Shown in pieces: positions 6,060-10,372 of a stretch of DNA of 10,372 nucleotides (position 1 is its first letter; the number at the start of each line of letters is the position of its first letter). Origin of the DNA: VFMC01 sp031400715 (GTDB lineage Bacteria > Actinomycetota > Acidimicrobiia > Acidimicrobiales > Ilumatobacteraceae); contig JANNQK010000334.1 in NCBI GenBank assembly GCA_031400715.1, positions 1 to 10,372 of the forward strand. The letters run 5' to 3'. The notes beneath the pieces were generated by a model. That model worked only from the letters and a program-made list of their open reading frames with translations, was not told the origin of the DNA and did not search any database. Both the position numbers and the translations under genes were made by a program.

Positions 6060-9000
6060 GGTCCTGGTGGTGGGGGAGGGAGGGTCGGTGGCGGAGGTGC
6101 AGAACTCGTGATCGTGATCGTGATCGTGCCGCTGGCCTCGCCGAGATTCGGATCGCGGATGACGTAGGTGAGGATCACCGGTCCGGCGGGAACCGTACTC
6201 GACCCGTGCGTGTACGTCACGAGGCCACCACTGAACGTGACCGATTGAGGACTTGCAAAGCCGGTCACCCCGGTGATGGTGAGGCCCGCGACTGTCCCGT
6301 CGGGATCGCCGTCGTTGGTCAGGACGTTCACGCCGACGCTGGTCGCCGTGAAGAGATCGAGCGTCGCCGAGTCGTTGACGGTGGTCGGGAGCCGGTTGGT
6401 GATCGTGATCACGATCGCCCCGATGTCGGTCAGCGCGCCACCGCCGGTGCCGTCGGCGACGACGTAGTTCACGGTGACGGTGCGGCTGGCGCTGCCCGCC
6501 GGGATGGTGAACGTCGGCGCGGGAGCGAAGCTGACGCTGGTGTTCGTGAGCGTGACGACTCCCGTGCCTCCCGAACCCGACGCGAGCGAGGCGCTCTGCA
6601 CGATCAGGGTGTCACCGGGGGAATCGGTGTCGTTCGTGAGCGGGTTGAGCGTGATCGGGCTGGTGCCCGTCGGAGCGGTCGCGACATCGTCGACCGCGAC
6701 AGGGGCCGCATTGGCGACGGTGACGCGCACGGTGGCCGGCGCACTGACGAGGCCTCCTGGGTCGGCGATTCGGTAGGTGAAGGTGGCGACGCCCGTGAAT
6801 CCGTTCGTCGGTGTGAACAGGATCGCTCCGGCGCTGACCGACACCGTCCCGCCGGTTCCGTTCGTCGCCGACTCGACGCGAAGTGGCGTGTCGAGGTCGG
6901 GGTCGGTGTCGTTGGCCAGCACCGGGACCGTTGCGATGGGTGTGTTCCGTGGTGTCGCCACCGCATCGGCATTCGCGACGGGCGCCCGATTCACCACGAC
7001 CGACACCGTGCCGTTGGCGACCTGGCCGCAGGTGTTGCGCGCGCTGTAGGTGAACGTGGCCGTGCCGTTGAAGGTGGCGGGCGGGGTGTACAGCGCCGCG
7101 GTGCCGCCACCCTGCAGGATCACGACACCCTGGTTGGCGCTGCCCACGCTGATGGCGTTGCCGACCGGCACGGTGGCGAACAGCGGGACCACCACAGAGG
7201 TGTTGAAGCGGGTGTTCGTCGCGATCGCCGGCATCGAGGGCAATGCGGGACAGGCGGTGACCGTCACCGTGACGGTGGCCGTGTCGGTGCTGCCGCCGGC
7301 GTCGCGCACGGTGTAGCCGAAGGTGGCCGCGCCGCTGAACGAGCTCGACGGTGTGTACACCACCTGGCCGCCCGAGATCGCTGCCGAGCCGGCGCCGCTC
7401 GGTGTCACGGCGCTGACGCTGACGAGCGTGAGCGTGCCGCCATCCGGGTCGACGTCGTTCGCGAGCACGTCGATGGTGAACGGCACGGCCAGAGTGGTAC
7501 CCGAGTCGTTGGCGGCGTTCGGCGGTGTGTTCGGCACCGGCTGCACCACGACGCTGATCGTGCCGGCAGCGGTGAGCCCATCGGCATCGGTGATCGTGTA
7601 CCGCAGTGTGTAGCTGCCCACCTGGTTCCCGGTGAGGCGGACCTGGCCCCCGGTCAACACTGCAGTGATGCCGCTGGCCGACGGGGCGCCGATGCCGGTG
7701 ATCGTCATGCCGCCCGGGGCGCCGTCGGGATCGATGTCGTTCGACAGGGGGTTGATCGCGGTGCTGGTGCCCACGATCAGGTTGGCGAGGTCGTCGGTTG
7801 CCTGCGGGGCGATCCGAACGGGTTCGGCGACCGACACCGTGACGCTGGCGTTGGCCGTGCGGCCCGTGTCGTCGGAGATGGTGTACGAGAAGGTGACGAC
7901 GCCCGATGTCGACCGCCCGGGGGTGTACACCAGACGGTTACCCGACCGGTCGACCGAGCCCGACGAGGGCTGGGTGTAGCTCTCGATGCGGATCGGATCG
8001 CCATCGGGGTCCTCGTCGTTGCCGAGCACGTCGATCGAAACGGCCGTACCGAACGGCGTCTGGGCGACGTCGTTGTTGGCGAGCGGTGCCCGCTCGGTGA
8101 TGGGACGTGCGACCACGGTGATCGTGATCGTGGCGGTCGACCGCCGGAGGTTGGCGTCCTGGATGGCGTACGTGACTCGGTAGGTCGAGAGCGACTGGTT
8201 GGGCGGGGTGAACGTGAGCGTCTTGTCGCTGTTCACGACGGCGCGCCCGGCCCGGACAAGCGGCGGCCCGGCGAAGTCGAACGGCAGACCGTCGGGGTGG
8301 CGATCGTTCGCGAGCGGCGCGATGTTCGCGACGTCGCCGGGGTAGATCTGTATCGCGTCGTCCTGGGCTACCGGGCCCGACCCGGTGGGGGCGGTGACCG
8401 AGACCGTCACCGTGGCATCTGCGGTGAGGTTGGCCGCGTTGCGCACCGTGTAGGTGAACTGCACGTTGCCCTGGATGCCGGCCGCCGGCGTGAACTGCAA
8501 GGTGGTCGGATTGAGACGGACCACGGAACCCTGCCCGTCGGCCGGTTGGCCCCACGCGTCGACCGTGAGCTGGCCACCGTTGGGATCGAGGTCGTTGACC
8601 ACGACATCGATCGACACCGGGACCCCAGCCGTGCTGGTCAGATCGTCGACCGCGATCGGGGCCGCGGCGATGTCGACGGGTTCCACCCACAGGTTGACGC
8701 GGCCGGTGTCCTGCTGGCCGGCGTCGTCGGAGATCGTGTAGGAGAAGCTGAGCAGGCCCGACATCGCACTGGAGGGAACGACGTCGATCGCGCGGTTGTC
8801 GACGATGTCGATCCCGACGCCGCTGAGCTGGCCCACATCGACGATGCGAATCGGGTCGCCGTCGGGGTCGCTGTCGTTGCCGAGTGCCTCGATGCGCACC
8901 CGAACACCTGCCGACGTGGCGGCGCGGTCGTCGCGGGCCACGGGGGGCCGGTCGGTGGCGCTCGGCTCGACCACGCTCACCAGCACCCTGGCCTCGGCTT

Positions 9001-10372
9001 CCTCGCCATAGCCATCGGTCACCCGATAGGTGAACTGATCGTTGCCGACGTAGTCGGCATCGGGTTCGTATCGGAGCGACCCGTCGGCGCCGATGGCCGC
9101 GGTGCCGTGCTCGGGCTCGCTGAGTCGGATCACCGTCAGCGGGTCGCCTTCTGCATCGGTGTCGTTGTCGAGCACCGGCACGTCGGCCGAGACACCGACG
9201 GTCGTCTGCACCCGATCGTCGTCGAGTTCGGGCGCGGTGTTGCGACCCGACCCGATGACTTCGACGCGGATGGTCGCCGACGACGTGAGGCCCCCCAGGT
9301 CGACGATCGAGTAGTCGAAGGACACGAACCGATCGGCGGACGTCGGCGGTGGTGTGTAGGACACCCGCGTGCCGTTGAGCGAGACCGCCGCGCCGTCCTC
9401 GGGCGGGATGACGTCGACCTGGGTGATCGACAGCGGATCGTCTTCGGGGTCGACGTCGTTGGCGAGTGGATCGATCGTGATCGAGCGGCCGACTCGGGTG
9501 ACCACGTCGTCATCGTTCGCTCGCGGGGCGTCGTTCACGCCGTTGTCGTCGAGCTGGGCCGTGTCGGTCGCATCGTCGGTGAACACCCCGGCCACGTCGG
9601 CGTTCTCGTCGATCCTCCCGACTCCTTGGGCGGAGTCGCCGTCGGCACCGATGATGATCGTGCGTTTCGAGAACTTGTCGAGCACGACGTACGCGCCGCG
9701 GTCGATGCTGAACGCGAATGGTGAACCAGGATCGTCGACGACGATGGTGCCGGTGACCGTGGTGGAGGCCAAGCGTCGCGTCGACGGTGCGTCGCGCTCG
9801 ACGGTGGTGGCTTCGCCCGTGGTCCAGTCGATGATCGCGATCGCGCCGGTGCCGCGTCGAGCGATGACGGCGTCGGTCGAGTTCGCGATGAGCTGGGCGT
9901 CGAAGCGCGCGGCGACGTCGATCGACGCCGTCACCGGAGTCTGGCGGAGGGGGCCGTCCGGCGTGAGGCACGTCAGCTTCCCCGGGGTGAACACGGCGGC
10001 GCATTCGGCCGATGGGTCGGAGTCCTGCAACAACGCTTCGTTCGAGCCCAGGTCGAACGAGGTGTTCCGGCGCAGCCAACGCAACCGCGAGGTGCTCGGG
10101 TCGAACACGACGGGCTCGACGCCCACGAGGGCGAGGGTCAGGTCGGTCCCTGGGTTCGCGAACGAGGGAGTGCGGTTGAGTGCGGTGCCGTCGAAGCTGG
10201 CGAACGACCCGTCGACGTCGTTCACCAACCACAGCAGACCGTCGGCGGACCCACCCCAGTCGGTGAACCCCTGTTCCATCAGCACTCGTTCCCCGAGCGT
10301 CCCATCGGCGTCGAGCCGGTGTTCGGCTCCGATCGGGGGGTCGACCAGATTCGCGGTCACGCCAGGTCCCCC
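6056..10372 (-). CDS. Giant tandem Ig/cadherin-like repeat surface protein, 5' partial
   Basis: The frame is open to the window edge, so the protein is longer than the 1,434 residues counted from the in-frame GTG at 10360. No signal peptide is visible and none would be expected until further upstream. Residues are numbered from that GTG. Residues 1-270 form a beta-rich N-terminal region with no repeat match and one Cys pair (120/131). Residues 278-1419 hold about twelve repeats of roughly 90-105 residues. Each starts with A-x-(D/N)D, has a VLANDxDPDGDPL-type motif about 20 residues in, and ends with a YTP...FxYxVxD motif, as in cadherin-like/Big_9 'tandem-95' bacterial domains of adhesins and envelope proteins. 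The C-terminus ends in SSAPPPPTLPPPPPGP, with no LPXTG motif and no C-terminal membrane helix, so any anchor would be N-terminal. It is first of four overlapping genes, and its stop overlaps the moxR start (ATGA). An extracytoplasmic location is inferred from the family. Adhesion or wall binding is plausible but unproven. Confidence 0.85.
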   Translation of the reverse strand, partial: GGPGVTANLVDPPIGAEHRLDADGTLGERVLMEQGFTDWGGSADGLLWLVNDVDGSFASFDGTALNRTPSFANPGTDLTLALVGVEPVVFDPSTSRLRWLRRNTSFDLGSNEALLQDSDPSAECAAVFTPGKLTCLTPDGPLRQTPVTASIDVAARFDAQLIANSTDAVIARRGTGAIAIIDWTTGEATTVERDAPSTRRLASTTVTGTIVVDDPGSPFAFSIDRGAYVVLDKFSKRTIIIGADGDSAQGVGRIDENADVAGVFTDDATDTAQLDDNGVNDAPRANDDDVVTRVGRSITIDPLANDVDPEDDPLSITQVDVIPPEDGAAVSLNGTRVSYTPPPTSADRFVSFDYSIVDLGGLTSSATIRVEVIGSGRNTAPELDDDRVQTTVGVSADVPVLDNDTDAEGDPLTVIRLSEPEHGTAAIGADGSLRYEPDADYVGNDQFTYRVTDGYGEEAEARVLVSVVEPSATDRPPVARDDRAATSAGVRVRIEALGNDSDPDGDPIRIVDVGQLSGVGIDIVDNRAIDVVPSSAMSGLLSFSYTISDDAGQQDTGRVNLWVEPVDIAAAPIAVDDLTSTAGVPVSIDVVVNDLDPNGGQLTVDAWGQPADGQGSVVRLNPTTLQFTPAAGIQGNVQFTYTVRNAANLTADATVTVSVTAPTGSGPVAQDDAIQIYPGDVANIAPLANDRHPDGLPFDFAGPPLVRAGRAVVNSDKTLTFTPPNQSLSTYRVTYAIQDANLRRSTATITITVVARPITERAPLANNDVAQTPFGTAVSIDVLGNDEDPDGDPIRIESYTQPSSGSVDRSGNRLVYTPGRSTSGVVTFSYTISDDTGRTANASVTVSVAEPVRIAPQATDDLANLIVGTSTAINPLSNDIDPDGAPGGMTITGIGAPSASGITAVLTGGQVRLTGNQVGSYTLRYTITDADGLTAAGTISVVVQPVPNTPPNAANDSGTTLAVPFTIDVLANDVDPDGGTLTLVSVSAVTPSGAGSAAISGGQVVYTPSSSFSGAATFGYTVRDAGGSTDTATVTVTVTACPALPSMPAIATNTRFNTSVVVPLFATVPVGNAISVGSANQGVVILQGGGTAALYTPPATFNGTATFTYSARNTCGQVANGTVSVVVNRAPVANADAVATPRNTPIATVPVLANDTDPDLDTPLRVESATNGTGGTVSVSAGAILFTPTNGFTGVATFTYRIADPGGLVSAPATVRVTVANAAPVAVDDVATAPTGTSPITLNPLTNDTDSPGDTLIVQSASLASGSGGTGVVTLTNTSVSFAPAPTFTIPAGSASRTVTVNYVVADGTGGGALTDIGAIVITITNRLPTTVNDSATLDLFTATSVGVNVLTNDGDPDGTVAGLTITGVTGFASPQSVTFSGGLVTYTHGSSTVPAGPVILTYVIRDPNLGEASGTITITITSSAPPPPTLPPPPPGP
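6108..6125. repeat. Three perfect copies of a 6-bp unit encoding a Thr-Ile strand
   Basis: On the + strand gtgatc occurs three times in a row (6108-6113, 6114-6119, 6120-6125), followed by another gtg. Read on the minus strand it is the last beta strand of repeat 12, alternating Thr-Ile codons (ITITIT, near residues 1412-1418). The perfect codon repetition may be slippage-born or simply preferred codon use in an alternating strand. Confidence 0.7.
6989..7252 (-). other. Degenerate, Cys-bearing repeat 9 of the Ig array
   Basis: Residues 1037-1124. The domain lacks the A-x-(D/N)D start and the acidic NDxDPDG loop of the other repeats. It keeps the strand pattern ALYTPPATFNGTATFTYSAR (1089-1108). 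It begins with Cys1037 and has Cys1111 near its end, the only two cysteines in the whole repeat array. They are placed so that they could form an intradomain disulfide between the first and a late strand. An Ig-like fold without the acidic, possibly calcium-binding loop is the likely reading. Confidence 0.65.

Larger units (their letters stand above)
6104..9529 (-). repeat. Array of twelve Ig/cadherin-like protein repeats
   Basis: Approximate repeat spans (residues; bases): 1, 278-370 (9251-9529); 2, 376-466 (8963-9235); 3, 472-562 (8675-8947); 4, 567-657 (8390-8662); 5, 662-751 (8108-8377); 6, 757-847 (7820-8092); 7, 851-942 (7535-7810); 8, 945-1036 (7253-7528); 9, 1037-1124 (6989-7252); 10, 1125-1217 (6710-6988); 11, 1219-1322 (6395-6706); 12, 1323-1419 (6104-6394). 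Eleven carry an ND-x-(D/H)-x-x-x-type motif; repeats 2, 3 and 6 have the fullest form (ND followed by D-x-x-GDP). Repeat 9 lacks it. The repeats are diverged in protein sequence, so this is an old domain array rather than a recent DNA duplication. Boundaries are by eye, good to about five residues. Confidence 0.8.

Noticed and set aside
6059..6103. Sortase (LPXTG) or C-terminal membrane anchor on the Ig-repeat protein
   Set aside because: The C-terminus is a Pro-rich stretch with no LPXTG-like motif, no hydrophobic segment and no basic tail.
6056..9529. RTX toxin or CRISPR-like reading of the repeat pattern
   Set aside because: There are no GGxGxD nonapeptides, the period is about 280 bases with diverged DNA, and the pattern is explained by Ig-like protein domains.
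6206..9724. A 1,172-codon open frame on the + strand, antisense to the Ig-repeat gene
   Set aside because: Its translation is Arg/Asp/Gly/His-rich with no recognisable domain and mirrors the repeat periodicity of the opposite strand. This is the usual by-product of GC-rich third codon positions.
10358..10360. GTG at 10360 as the true start of the Ig-repeat protein
   Set aside because: The frame stays open upstream to the window edge (codons for Gly-Gly-Pro-Gly), no ribosome-binding site is visible, and a secreted protein of this type needs an upstream signal or membrane segment.

Overview
This is a GC-rich, almost gap-free bacterial window. Its codons end mostly in G or C, genes overlap by a few bases, and GTG starts occur. 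Two things suggest a high-GC actinobacterium: the gene set (tandem Ig-repeat protein, MoxR ATPase, DUF58 protein and TgpA-like transglutaminase protein in one operon) and the base composition. An Acidimicrobiia/Ilumatobacter-like organism would fit, but nothing in the window proves the genus.

Layout. On the + strand, bases 1-1766 hold the end of an exopolysaccharide locus. First comes the 3' end of a polysaccharide-biosynthesis P-loop ATPase of the tyrosine-autokinase (CpsD/Wzc) type. It overlaps by 4 bases (ATGA) a complete Wzy/ExoQ-type polysaccharide polymerase or O-antigen-ligase-family membrane protein. A 26-base gap follows, and the rest of the window (1793-10372) is one minus-strand operon converging on the first. 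Read in its own direction it encodes: (1) a giant secreted or surface protein with about twelve Ig/cadherin-like repeats, its N-terminus beyond the window edge; (2) a MoxR-type AAA+ ATPase; (3) a DUF58 membrane protein; (4) a TgpA-like membrane protein with a transglutaminase-like domain. The three junctions are 4-, 4- and 1-base overlaps, so translation is probably coupled throughout.

How the genes may work together. MoxR ATPases are generally thought to act as chaperones or remodelling factors with VWA-like partners, and DUF58 proteins are such partners. Sharing an operon with a membrane transglutaminase-like protein and a long adhesin-like protein points to a cell-envelope module that assembles, anchors or surveils the Ig-repeat protein. 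The most notable observation is that the transglutaminase-like domain has lost all three catalytic-triad positions (Cys to Asp441, His to Ile483, Asp to Asn499) while its fold motifs and spacing remain. It is therefore predicted to be a pseudoenzyme. The DUF58 protein also lacks a recognisable MIDAS motif, and the visible Ig-repeat protein has only four lysines in about 1,430 residues. Together these suggest a non-enzymatic, binding-based envelope system.

No RNA genes, mobile elements, CRISPR arrays or origins were seen, and no stretch longer than 26 bases lacks a gene. The promoters of both operons lie outside the window.
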